Shown: one piece after another, positions 21,242 through 28,842 of the stretch
How positions within the stretch are numbered: position 1 is the first letter of the stretch
Layout of the letters: the number at the start of each line of letters is the position of its first letter
Source of the DNA: Pseudomonas grimontii
Lineage (GTDB): Bacteria > Pseudomonadota > Gammaproteobacteria > Pseudomonadales > Pseudomonadaceae
Reading direction: 5' to 3'
NCBI RefSeq assembly: GCF_007858185.1
Contig: NZ_VFES01000009.1
Coordinates: forward strand, 62,001 to 126,000
DNA: 64,000 bases
Notes under the pieces: model-generated
Seen by the model: only the letters and a program-made list of their open reading frames with translations
The model's database searches: none
Told to the model about the DNA's origin: nothing
Position numbers and translations under genes: made by a program

Positions 21242-23125
21242 ATGCCGCAGTTCACAAAAATCCTGATCGCCAACCGCGGCGAAATCGCCTGCCGCATCCA
21301 ACGCACGGCCCAGGCGTTGGGCTACCGCACCGTCGCCGTCTACAGCGACGCCGACGCCCAGGCCCTGCACGTGCAGATGGCCGACGAAGCCGTGTGCATC
21401 GGCCCCGCCCCGGTGCAACAGTCCTATCTCAACATCGCAGCCATCCTCGAGGCCGCCGAAAAAACCGGCGCCGACGCCATCCATCCCGGCTACGGCTTCC
21501 TCTCGGAAAACCCCGACTTCGCCCGCGCTTGCCGAGACGCCGGCCTGACCTTCATCGGCCCCAGCGTCGAGGCCATCGAACTGATGGGCAGCAAGCGCCT
21601 GTCCAAACTGGCCATGCTGGAGGCCGGAGTGCCTTGCATCGCCGGCTACCAAGGCAGCGCCCAGGACGATACTTGCCTGCAACGTGAAGCCGAGCACATT
21701 GGCTACCCGCTGATGATCAAGGCCAGCGCCGGCGGCGGCGGGCGTGGCATGCGCCTGGTCCACCAGCCAGAGGCGCTGCTGGACAATCTGCACACCGCTC
21801 GCTCGGAGGCCATGAATGCGTTCGGCAGTGACGAACTGATCCTCGAACAGGCACTGATCGAGCCGCGTCACGTCGAGATCCAACTGTTCGGCGACAGCCA
21901 CGGCAACCTGATTTACCTCGGTGAACGCGACTGCTCGATCCAGCGCCGCCATCAAAAAGTCATCGAGGAAGCGCCCTGCCCGGTGATGACGCCCGAACTG
22001 CGCCAGGCCATGGGCGAGGCCGCGCTCAAGGCCGGACGCGCGGTGAATTACGTCGGCGCCGGTACCGTGGAGTTCCTGCTCGACCGCAACAGCCGGTTCT
22101 ACTTCCTGGAAATGAACACCCGCCTGCAAGTGGAGCACCCGGTCACCGAGCTGATCACCGGCCTCGACCTGGTGGCCTGGCAACTGCAAATCGCCGCCGG
22201 CCAGCCGCTGCCGCTCAAGCAGGCGCAGGTAAGCCTGAACGGCCATGCCATGGAAGTACGCCTGTACGCCGAAGACCCGGCCCAGGGCTTCCTGCCGCAA
22301 ACCGGTGAGGTGCTGCGCTGGGAGCCGGCTGTGGGTGTGCGGGTTGACCATGGGCTGCGCGAAGGCGAAACCATCAGCCCGTTCTATGACCCGATGCTCG
22401 GCAAAATCATCGCCCATGGCGCCACCCGCGAAGAAGCGCGGCGCAAATTGCTGCGGGCGGTGGAAGACACGCTGCTGCTGGGGGTGACGACCAACCAGCG
22501 GTTGTTGGCGGATTTGCTCAAGCACCCAGACTTTATCGGCGGCGATTTCAGTACCGGGTTTATCGCCGAGCACTTCAGCGAAATACCGCGCCAGGCAGCG
22601 ACGAGTGATCAACTCGCCCTGGCCGCCGCGCTGTTTTACCAACACAGCGCCGACCGGCATCCCCAAAGCCTGGCGGGATGGCGCAACAACGCCAGTATCC
22701 CCTGCACCTTTCGCCTTGAGGTTGACGGCGAACCCCACACCATCGCCGCCGCGCCCCTGCCGCTGAGCACCGACGGCCGTCACGCCACCCTGGTGCTCAA
22801 CGGCATTCGCCGCCGCATCGCTTACCACCTCGATGGCAACCAGTTGTGGCTGCCCGGCCTGACCGTGACCAACCGCACCCAGCAAGTCGCCAGCCGCCAG
22901 GCCGATACCGCCAGCGGCAGCGTCAAGGCTCCGATGGACGGCGCCATCGTCGACGTACGCGTCTGCGCCGGTGAACACGTGAGCAAAGGCCAACTGCTGC
23001 TGGTGCTCGAAGCCATGAAAATGGAGCACCCACTCAAGGCCTGCATGGACGGCGTGGTCAAGGCCGTACAGGTCACAGCCGGCGATCAGGTACGCAATCG
23101 CCAGGTTTTACTGGAGATCGAATAA
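21242..23125 (+). CDS. atuF: Geranyl-CoA carboxylase, biotin-carrying (alpha) subunit AtuF
   Basis: A 627-residue fusion of biotin carboxylase and biotin carboxyl carrier. Seen in order: ILIANRGEIACRI at the N-terminus, ATP-grasp glycine loop KASAGGGGRGMRLV (~residue 160), GERDCSIQRRHQKVIEEAP (~222), metal/bicarbonate region EMNTRLQVEHPVTE (~283), and the biotinylation motif EAMKMEH (~583) with Lys as the biotin site. It partners AtuC. LiuD is the close alternative; the atu context decides. The ATG has GGAG six bases upstream. The inverted-repeat element separates it from atuE, so it may be expressed from read-through or its own promoter. atuG and atuH homologues do not follow. Confidence 0.92.
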   Translation: MPQFTKILIANRGEIACRIQRTAQALGYRTVAVYSDADAQALHVQMADEAVCIGPAPVQQSYLNIAAILEAAEKTGADAIHPGYGFLSENPDFARACRDAGLTFIGPSVEAIELMGSKRLSKLAMLEAGVPCIAGYQGSAQDDTCLQREAEHIGYPLMIKASAGGGGRGMRLVHQPEALLDNLHTARSEAMNAFGSDELILEQALIEPRHVEIQLFGDSHGNLIYLGERDCSIQRRHQKVIEEAPCPVMTPELRQAMGEAALKAGRAVNYVGAGTVEFLLDRNSRFYFLEMNTRLQVEHPVTELITGLDLVAWQLQIAAGQPLPLKQAQVSLNGHAMEVRLYAEDPAQGFLPQTGEVLRWEPAVGVRVDHGLREGETISPFYDPMLGKIIAHGATREEARRKLLRAVEDTLLLGVTTNQRLLADLLKHPDFIGGDFSTGFIAEHFSEIPRQAATSDQLALAAALFYQHSADRHPQSLAGWRNNASIPCTFRLEVDGEPHTIAAAPLPLSTDGRHATLVLNGIRRRIAYHLDGNQLWLPGLTVTNRTQQVASRQADTASGSVKAPMDGAIVDVRVCAGEHVSKGQLLLVLEAMKMEHPLKACMDGVVKAVQVTAGDQVRNRQVLLEIE

Positions 23126-23199
23126 CCACCTAGTCGGAACTACAAGGCCGGGCTACGCTCTATCCCCAACAGGAAAGGACGAGTACGGGAACCTGCACG

Positions 23200-23742
23200 A
23201 TGCCTCATTGGCTGATTATTGACCTTGAAGCCACAACGGATGAAGGCGGCTGGCCCGTGACGGAGATGGAAGTCATCGAGATCGGCGCGAGCCTGGTCAA
23301 CCGCCAGGGCCGCGAGCTGGACCACTTCCAGCGTTTTGTGCGGCCGCTGCGCCGCCCATTGCTCACGCCCTTTTGTCGCCAACTGACGCATATCACCCAG
23401 GCAAACATCGACGGCGCCGCGCCCTTCACCGAGGTGTGGCCGCTATTCGAGCGCTGGCTGGGCCAGCATCAGGCGCGCCTGGAAGGTTGGGCCAGTTGGG
23501 GTGACTATGATCGCGTGCAGCTTGAGCTCGAATGGCAGCGCCATGGCCTGGCCAGCGTCATGGCCACCACCCCCCATGTGAACCTCAAGCAGCGCTTCGC
23601 CAAGGCCCGGCGCCTGGACAAGCCGCCAGGACTCAATGGCGCCCTGCAATTGGCGGGGATGCAGTTCCAGGGCCAGCAACATCGAGCGCTGGAAGATGCG
23701 CGCAACACCGCGCGCCTGCTGCCACTGATTTTGCCGGTCTAG
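23200..23742 (+). CDS. DEDDh 3'-5' exonuclease (DnaQ-like)
   Basis: A 180-residue exonuclease-fold protein. The four acidic positions and the histidine are visible: D and E in IDLEAT (residues 7-12), an Asp in WGDYDRVQ (~102), and H plus D in [14 protein letters not shown] (~160-166), i.e. the DEDDh type. It resembles the KapD/ERI1-like small exonucleases rather than the polymerase III epsilon subunit. It is a single gene, 74 bp after atuF and with no obvious partner; the substrate (DNA or RNA) cannot be told from sequence. Confidence 0.85.
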   Translation: MPHWLIIDLEATTDEGGWPVTEMEVIEIGASLVNRQGRELDHFQRFVRPLRRPLLTPFCRQLTHITQANIDGAAPFTEVWPLFERWLGQHQARLEGWASWGDYDRVQLELEWQRHGLASVMATTPHVNLKQRFAKARRLDKPPGLNGALQLAGMQFQGQQHRALEDARNTARLLPLILPV

Positions 23743-23806
23743 GCAGCTTCCCTGGCCTTGGGCATACTGGCTGACCTTTCCAGACCCTTTTTCCGAGGAT
23801 TCGCAC

Positions 23807-24091
23807 ATGTTTAAAGTCAATGAGTACTTCGACGGCACCGTCAAGTCGATCGCTTTCGGCACTGCAGAAGGTCCGGCGACCCTCGGCGTGATGGCCCCGG
23901 GTGAATACGAATTCGGTACCGCCCAGCGTGAAATCATGCACGTGGTGTCCGGCGCCCTGACCGTCAAGCTGCCCGATGCCAATGACTGGGAAACCTTCGC
24001 CGCCGGCAGCCAGTTCAACGTACCGGCCAACAGCAAGTTCCAGCTGAAGGTCGCGGTAGACACCGCTTACCTGTGCGAATACCGCGGCTGA
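23807..24091 (+). CDS. ppnP: Pyrimidine/purine nucleoside phosphorylase PpnP
   Basis: A 94-residue single-domain cupin (formerly DUF1255, YaiE) that phosphorolyses several nucleosides to base and ribose-1-phosphate. The cupin features are clear: [27 protein letters not shown] and [13 protein letters not shown]. Length equals the family norm. The ATG is preceded by GAGGA. It stands alone and ends at a strong terminator. Confidence 0.93.
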   Translation: MFKVNEYFDGTVKSIAFGTAEGPATLGVMAPGEYEFGTAQREIMHVVSGALTVKLPDANDWETFAAGSQFNVPANSKFQLKVAVDTAYLCEYRG

Positions 24092-24105
24092 TCGCTGCGC
24101 CGCAA

Positions 24106-24141
24106 AAAAAATGCCCGTCTCCTGCGAGACGGGCATTTTTT
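24106..24141. terminator. Bidirectional rho-independent terminator
   Basis: An 11-bp perfect stem (ATGCCCGTCTC / GAGACGGGCAT) with a CTGC loop, a run of A on the left and T on the right. It serves ppnP on the plus strand and the convergent MOSC gene on the minus strand. Confidence 0.95.
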
Positions 24142-24154
24142 ATGGGCGCATGAC

Positions 24155-24961
24155 TTATTCGAGGATGATCACCGGCATGCCCACTTCCAGGCGGCCCACG
24201 CCATCGTTGACCAGGTTCTGGCCGAAAATCGCGCCGTCCTCGGTCTTGCGGTAGGCCTCCAGCGTCACGAAAGGCTCACGGTCGGCACTGCGCTCGCCGG
24301 TGTGCGGGTCGATGGTGGTGAGAATGCAGCGTGAGCAGGGTTTGACTGCGCGAAACTCGACATCACCGATGCGCAGGCGCTTCCAGCCGTCTTCGGCGAA
24401 GGCTTCGCTGCCCTCGATCACAAGGTTGGGGCGAAAACGCAGCATGTCCATGGGACGGCCGACTTTTTGCGAGAGGTCGTCGAGGGACGCTTGCCCGATC
24501 ACCAGCAACGGATAACCGTCGGCAAACGCTACCTGGTCATCATCGCGGCCGTAACCCGCTTGGGTGGTGCGGGCACGTTCCAGGGGGATCTGCACCAGCC
24601 GCGTGGGCTTGCCGATAAACTCGCTGACCCACGCGGCGGCTTCGTCGCCGGCGTCCGGCACACGCAAGGTGTCGCGCCAGATGGTCACGCCGCGCAACTG
24701 CGCCGCGCTGCCCGGCAACGCCACGTCCAGTGGCGCGTAGCCAGGCGAACTCAGGGTCAGGCCGCCGCTGCGGTTCCACAGCGCCGACAGCTGGCTCATC
24801 TTCGCCACGGCGCGCTGGGTGAGGAAACGCCCGCTGGCCTCATCCACCAGCATCCAGCGTCGGTCCCCGTCCAACCCGAGCTTATCCAGGCCAATCTGTT
24901 GCAGGATCTCGGCCTTGCCGGACTTCAAGGGGTAACGGTACAACGCGCTGAGACGAAGCAT
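24155..24961 (-). CDS. MOSC-domain protein (YcbX-like)
   Basis: A 268-residue protein with the N-terminal MOSC_N beta-barrel (ALYRYPLKSGKAEILQ, LDGDRRWMLVD) and a C-terminal MOSC domain carrying the conserved cysteine in VKPCSRCILTTIDP. Such proteins bind the molybdenum cofactor or use it to reduce N-hydroxylated compounds; the E. coli homologue YcbX acts on N-hydroxylated bases. It has no ferredoxin domain, which some family members carry at the C-terminus. It is a single gene between cheV and a shared terminator. Confidence 0.87.
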   Translation of the reverse strand: MLRLSALYRYPLKSGKAEILQQIGLDKLGLDGDRRWMLVDEASGRFLTQRAVAKMSQLSALWNRSGGLTLSSPGYAPLDVALPGSAAQLRGVTIWRDTLRVPDAGDEAAAWVSEFIGKPTRLVQIPLERARTTQAGYGRDDDQVAFADGYPLLVIGQASLDDLSQKVGRPMDMLRFRPNLVIEGSEAFAEDGWKRLRIGDVEFRAVKPCSRCILTTIDPHTGERSADREPFVTLEAYRKTEDGAIFGQNLVNDGVGRLEVGMPVIILE

Positions 24962-25000
24962 GAGCCTGCATTCCTGAGGGGCAAAGCCGTCACCCTAAGG

Positions 25001-25936
25001 TCAAGCGGACGCTTCGTCCAGCATCAGGCGCTGACGGACCACATCCACCAGCTTGTCCGGCTGGAACTTGGACAGGAAGTTGTCGCATCCGACCTTCTTC
25101 ACCATCGAGTCGTTGAAGCTGCCCGACAGCGAGGTGTGCAATACCACGTAGAGCTTGCGCAGGCGTGGGTCGTTGCGGATTTCAGTCGTGAGACGGTAGC
25201 CGTCCATCTCGGGCATTTCGGCGTCGGTGAAGATCATCAGCAGCTTGTCGGTCATGACATGGCCGGCGTCCGCCCAGGCCTTAAGCATGTTCAGCGCCTT
25301 GAGGCCGTCGCTGGCGATGTGCATCTTCACGCCCAGTTGGCCGAGGGTGTCGCGCAATTGCGACAGGGCCACGTTGGAGTCGTCCACCAGCAGCACTTCG
25401 CGGCCACGGGCGCGTTCCAGCACCGGGTCGTCGAGCTTTTCGCGGGAAACCTTGGCGTTGTACGGCACGATCTCGGCGAGGACTTTTTCCACGTCAATGA
25501 TCTCCACCAACTGGTCATCGACCTTGCTGATGGCGGTGAGGTAATGCTGGCGCCCGGCGCTGGTCGGCGGCGGCAGGATGGCTTCCCAGTTCATGTTGAC
25601 GATGCGGTCCACGCCGCCCACCAGGAACGCCTGCACCGAGCGGTTGTACTCGGTGACGATAATGGTGCTGTTAGGGCCCGGCACCAGCGGACGCATGCCG
25701 ATGGCCTGGGACAAGTCGATCACCGGCAGGGTCTGGCCACGCAGGTTGACCACACCGCACACGAAGGGGTGGCGCTGGGGCATCAGGGTCAACTTGGGCA
25801 GTTGCAGGACTTCCTGCACCTTGAACACGTTGATAGCGAACAGTTGCCGCCCGGCCAGGCGAAACATGAGGATCTCCAGGCGATTCTCACCCACCAGTTG
25901 CGTGCGTTGGTCTACCGTGTCGAGAATGCCGGCCAT
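25001..25936 (-). CDS. cheV: Chemotaxis coupling protein CheV (CheW-receiver fusion)
   Basis: A 311-residue protein with a CheW-like domain (about residues 10-160; FRLAGRQLFAINVFKVQEVL, GVVNLRGQTLPVIDLSQA) and a receiver domain (about 175-305) with acidic pocket LLVDDS and phosphorylation Asp in IFTDAEMPEMDG. CheV couples chemoreceptors to CheA and can act as a phosphate sink. It lies some 6 kb from the main che operon, as a separate transcript with a textbook FliA promoter 59-85 bp upstream. The ATG follows AGGAG. Confidence 0.94.
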   Translation of the reverse strand: MAGILDTVDQRTQLVGENRLEILMFRLAGRQLFAINVFKVQEVLQLPKLTLMPQRHPFVCGVVNLRGQTLPVIDLSQAIGMRPLVPGPNSTIIVTEYNRSVQAFLVGGVDRIVNMNWEAILPPPTSAGRQHYLTAISKVDDQLVEIIDVEKVLAEIVPYNAKVSREKLDDPVLERARGREVLLVDDSNVALSQLRDTLGQLGVKMHIASDGLKALNMLKAWADAGHVMTDKLLMIFTDAEMPEMDGYRLTTEIRNDPRLRKLYVVLHTSLSGSFNDSMVKKVGCDNFLSKFQPDKLVDVVRQRLMLDEASA

Positions 25937-25994
25937 TAAGAGCTCCTGGTGTGCGCTGGAAAGTAATGCGCGAAGTGTTTGTGCAGTTAGCTTG

Positions 25995-26021
25995 TTATCG
26001 GCGGCAAACGCCGGACCTTGA
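25995..26021 (-). promoter_or_regulatory. FliA (sigma-28) promoter of cheV
   Basis: On the minus strand TCAAG, 14 bases, then GCCGATAA: a perfect match to the Pseudomonas sigma-28 pattern. The -10 element ends 59 bp upstream of the cheV ATG. This places the unlinked cheV under the same sigma factor encoded at 40530-41270. Confidence 0.9.
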
Positions 26022-26048
26022 CCCCGGTAAAATGCCAGGTAAATTCAT

Positions 26049-26067
26049 TGATGTCACACTGACATCA
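26049..26067. promoter_or_regulatory. Inverted repeat, possible operator
   Basis: TGATGTCA-CAC-TGACATCA, perfect 8-bp arms with a 3-bp spacer. It sits upstream of the cheV sigma-28 site and upstream of the HPt-like gene. The binding protein is unknown. Confidence 0.55.
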
Positions 26068-26192
26068 TGCTTTACTGCTGAAGCCTGTTAATACGGCGGT
26101 GCAGCGACGTTGCGCGACACTCAAATCGACGCAAGGTTCCGCTATGTAAGGGATTCCCCTATGCACAATCAGGCCCAACCTGATATTCGCAG

Positions 26193-26211
26193 TATCTAAT
26201 AGCCATTAATG
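26193..26211 (+). repeat. Shared upstream 19-mer, copy A
   Basis: TATCTAATAGCCATTAATG, 276 bp before the ATG of the HPt-like gene. Sixteen of 19 bases match copy B at 27021-27039, which is 254 bp before the kinase gene. Possibly a regulator site common to both transcripts. Confidence 0.45.
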
Positions 26212-26486
26212 TGACGCCATTCTCATTGCATGAATGGAGTCAGGCTTTTGTTTGCCATCCCAAGTCCTCGACCCACGGGTCTTCCAGACGTTCACGTCGC
26301 GGCAACTGAAGGTGTGCAATCGAGCCCGCTCACGAGGGCCACGCACAGCCGTCGCCGTCATTCAAATAAACGTCCTACTGAAAACTCAGAAGCGACCTAC
26401 AGATTCCCGTTATCTTTCAGCGGTAGTTTTACGCCATTCACCCGGTGCGACCTCTCATCACCCGACCTTATGTTGTGGAGACTTGC

Positions 26487-26936
26487 ATGATGAACGACGG
26501 TAACGAGTGGCAAGTTGCACTTCCAGAGTTCCTGCACGAGGCTCAAAAGCTGCTGACCAAGTCGGAAGAATGCCTGAGCCACCTGCATTTGATCCGCAAC
26601 GACAGTGACGCCATCGACTGCATGAAAACCAGCCTGATCAAGCTCGCCGAAAAGGCCGATTGCCTGGCCCTGCAAGCGATCAGCGAGTTTTCGCGGCATA
26701 TCCAGGACGTGATCGCCAACGCCGAAAACCCTTTGCAGCTACATGATCAAGCCCTGGAGGCCCTGCATGACTGCTTGACATTGCTGGCCTGGCAGTTGGA
26801 ACTGATCGATGCGAAAACAGGCCAACTGACCATGGATAAAGAAGAACAGACCAAGTTGATTGACACGGTCACCTTACAAATTCCGCAAAAGGGTTTCAGT
26901 TACAAGCCGCAACAACGTATGCATCATTTGTCTTGA
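26487..26936 (+). CDS. Small helical protein resembling an HPt domain without the phospho-histidine
   Basis: A 149-residue acidic, mostly helical soluble protein with no signal peptide. I do not recognise it by name. Residues 53-76 (LAEKADCLALQAISEFSR...) align well by eye with the helix-loop-helix after the histidine of HPt domains (LKGxxxxLGLxxLxxxxxxLE), but the two positions where His-Ser/Thr should stand are Ile-Lys. Two adjacent ATGs follow GGAG by six bases; an upstream extension to 26445 lacks a ribosome site. Its neighbours (cheV before, a two-component pair after) suggest a signalling role. The HPt likeness is inference. Confidence 0.75.
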   Translation: MMNDGNEWQVALPEFLHEAQKLLTKSEECLSHLHLIRNDSDAIDCMKTSLIKLAEKADCLALQAISEFSRHIQDVIANAENPLQLHDQALEALHDCLTLLAWQLELIDAKTGQLTMDKEEQTKLIDTVTLQIPQKGFSYKPQQRMHHLS

Positions 26937-27020
26937 GGCGTTATCAGGTCGCATTCAAGCACAGGGTTATCTAAAAACGACGAATCCAACTAATTTCGTT
27001 GGAACGGCGTGGCGCGTTAA

Positions 27021-27039
27021 TATCAATTAGCCATTAACG
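27021..27039 (+). repeat. Shared upstream 19-mer, copy B
   Basis: TATCAATTAGCCATTAACG, matching copy A (26193-26211) at 16 of 19 positions. Confidence 0.45.
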
Positions 27040-27076
27040 ATACAAACCCTTTAAAATAATACAACCTCACTTCATT

Positions 27077-27106
27077 AACTCTGGGATTACCATTCCCGGA
27101 GTTTTT
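27077..27106 (+). terminator. Rho-independent terminator candidate
   Basis: Stem AACTCTGGGA / TCCCGGAGTT (one G-T pair) with a seven-base loop, running into TTTTT. It lies 140 bp after the HPt-like gene stop and would end that transcript. Confidence 0.7.
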
Positions 27107-27292
27107 GCGCGTTTAAATAAGCGCACCACGCAAGGCACCTGGCGACCAACGGTAAGAGTGGTGGTACTATGCCTGCGCTCGGAGTAACTGAACTTCAGCC
27201 TGCTTGAGAACGATTCAAGAACGTATTCCAAACAGAGCCCGGTCAGCCGCGACCGGTCTTCCCGCAGCGAACCTTCATTGGCTCCATCCGCT

Positions 27293-28186
27293 ATGCATGC
27301 CAGCCTTAAGACATTCATTGCAAGGGCCGCGTCCCGCAGTCACGCACGCCGTTTGATCCTCGCCCTGTGCCTTGGCTCGCTCCTGCTGAGCCTGTGGGCC
27401 TACAGCCGTTCCGCGCCGCTGCCGCTGATGGTGCTGCTGCTCAACCTGGCCACCTTAATGGTGGTTGGCCTGCAACAGTGGCGCTCGCGTAAATCCATCA
27501 AGTTCCAGCCTCAGGAATTGGCCGATCGCCTGCTGCAAGTGCAGGAAAACGAACGCCATCGCCTCAGCCGCGAACTGCATGACGATATCGGCCAGTTGCT
27601 GACTGCCGCCAAGCTGCAAAGCGAATGGCTCAAGCGCCGCCTGCCGGATGAGCTGCAAAGCCAGTGCAGTATCCTGTGCAACACCTTGAATGAGACCCTG
27701 GCCAAGGTGCGCGACGTATCCGCCATCCTCAACCCCCGCCAGCTCGCCAGCCTGGGCCTGGAGGCCAGCCTGCGCGCGCACCTGCTCAAGACCCTGGAAA
27801 ACACTCCGGTGCACTGGAGCCTTGAATGCCAGCAACGACTGACCGGCATCCCGGAAGAAATGGCCGTGGCAGCCTTTCGCATTACCCAGGAAGCCGTGAC
27901 CAACATGCTGCGCCACGCCCAGGCGCGCAATCTGCTGGTGCGCCTGCAACGCCTGCCCGAGGGCCTGTCGCTGACCATCTGCGATGACGGCAAGGGCTTT
28001 TCACCCGCTATCAATCCCGGTCTGGAAGGTCAACGGGGCATGGCAGGCATGTCCGAGCGCATTGATCAGCTGGGCGGTTCATTATCCGTCAGCAGCCAGC
28101 CAGGCAACGGGACACGGATCGACGCGATTTTCCCCTGGGCGCCCCGCGCCCTCGAACGGGCCAGCGCCCCTAAGGTTATCGAGTGA
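27293..28186 (+). CDS. Membrane sensor histidine kinase (NarL-type, HisKA_3)
   Basis: A 297-residue kinase. Two membrane segments near residues 21-36 and 43-61 leave almost no periplasmic loop, so the signal may be sensed in the membrane or cytoplasm. The dimerisation box is RHRLSRELHDDIGQLL with His96 as phosphorylation site; the ATPase has the N-box ITQEAVTNMLRHAQA and the G-box DDGKGFS. The ATG at 27293 is preferred to an in-frame TTG at 27278. It overlaps the response regulator gene by four bases (GTGA), so the two are translated together. The stimulus and targets are unknown. Confidence 0.92.
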   Translation: MHASLKTFIARAASRSHARRLILALCLGSLLLSLWAYSRSAPLPLMVLLLNLATLMVVGLQQWRSRKSIKFQPQELADRLLQVQENERHRLSRELHDDIGQLLTAAKLQSEWLKRRLPDELQSQCSILCNTLNETLAKVRDVSAILNPRQLASLGLEASLRAHLLKTLENTPVHWSLECQQRLTGIPEEMAVAAFRITQEAVTNMLRHAQARNLLVRLQRLPEGLSLTICDDGKGFSPAINPGLEGQRGMAGMSERIDQLGGSLSVSSQPGNGTRIDAIFPWAPRALERASAPKVIE

Positions 28187-28842
28187 GCTGCACATTACTC
28201 CTGGTGGATGACCATGCACTGATCCGGGCCGGCGTACGTGCGCTGATCCAGGATATTCCCGGCTACACGGTAACCGGCGAAGCCAGCGATGGCGCGCAAT
28301 TGCTCGAGCAGTTCAATGCCTTGCTGCCGGACATCGTACTGCTGGACCTGTCGATGAAACACACCAGTGGCCTGGACGCTCTACAGCAACTCAAGCGGGT
28401 GCACCCCAAGAGCAAGGTGCTGATCCTGTCGATGCACACCGACCCGGAGCTGATCATGTGCGCGCTGGAGGCCGGCGCCCACGGCTACCTGCTCAAGGAC
28501 ACCACCGCCAACGAGTTGGAACACGCGCTGCTGGCCTTGCGCAACAACGAGCGTTACCTGAGCCCGGCGATCGCCCATACCGTGATCAACCAGGCCCTGG
28601 TGCGCAGCCAGGGGCCGGTAACGCCCGCCGGCCACGGCCACAACCTCACGGCCCGCCAATTGGAAATCCTGCGCCTGATCGTACGCGGCAAATCCACCCG
28701 GGAAATCGCCCACGGCCTGGGCCTGAGCATCAAGACCGTCGAAGCCCACCGCTCGCAAATCATGAAGCGCCTGCAGATATTCGACGTGGCGGGCCTGGTG
28801 TTATTTGCCGTGCGCGAGCAGATCATCAGCCTGGACGACTAG
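28183..28842 (+). CDS. NarL/FixJ-type response regulator
   Basis: A 219-residue regulator: receiver domain with acidic pair Asp9/Asp10, phosphorylation Asp55 (IVLLDLSM), Ser of ILSMHT and Lys of YLLKDT; LuxR-type helix-turn-helix at the C-terminus (LTARQLEILRLIVRGKSTRE, then LSIKTVEAHRSQIMKRL). The GTG start overlaps the kinase stop. The last 42 bases overlap, in antisense, the end of the convergent lipid-kinase gene. It is the partner of the kinase upstream; targets are unknown. Confidence 0.94.
   Translation: MSCTLLLVDDHALIRAGVRALIQDIPGYTVTGEASDGAQLLEQFNALLPDIVLLDLSMKHTSGLDALQQLKRVHPKSKVLILSMHTDPELIMCALEAGAHGYLLKDTTANELEHALLALRNNERYLSPAIAHTVINQALVRSQGPVTPAGHGHNLTARQLEILRLIVRGKSTREIAHGLGLSIKTVEAHRSQIMKRLQIFDVAGLVLFAVREQIISLDD

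Larger units (their letters stand above)
25937..26486. other. 550-bp cheV / HPt-like gene intergenic region
   Basis: Contains the cheV FliA promoter, an 8-bp-arm inverted repeat (26049-26067) and a 19-mer shared with the region before the histidine kinase gene (26193-26211). The remaining part (about 26212-26486) has short open frames on the plus strand but none with a good ribosome site or recognisable product; I see no gene there. Confidence 0.7.
26937..27292. other. Intergenic region before the histidine kinase gene
   Basis: 356 bp, A+T-rich at 26980-27075. It holds copy B of the shared 19-mer and a terminator-like hairpin. A minus-strand open frame (27067-27318) has no ribosome site and no recognisable features and is not called. 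Confidence 0.7.

Noticed and set aside
20777..23029. 750-codon minus-strand frame across the inverted repeat and atuF
   Set aside because: It reads through the repeat element and opposite a complete biotin carboxylase.
17210..23125. Leucine/isovalerate (liu) cluster instead of atu
   Set aside because: LiuB/LiuD are close relatives, but the order atuR-atuA-atuB-carboxylase beta-dehydrogenase-hydratase-carboxylase alpha, with a DUF1446 AtuA, fits atu.
26230..26490. Plus-strand frame of 86 codons between cheV and the HPt-like gene
   Set aside because: No ribosome site, Arg/Ser/Pro-rich, overlaps the start of the supported gene.
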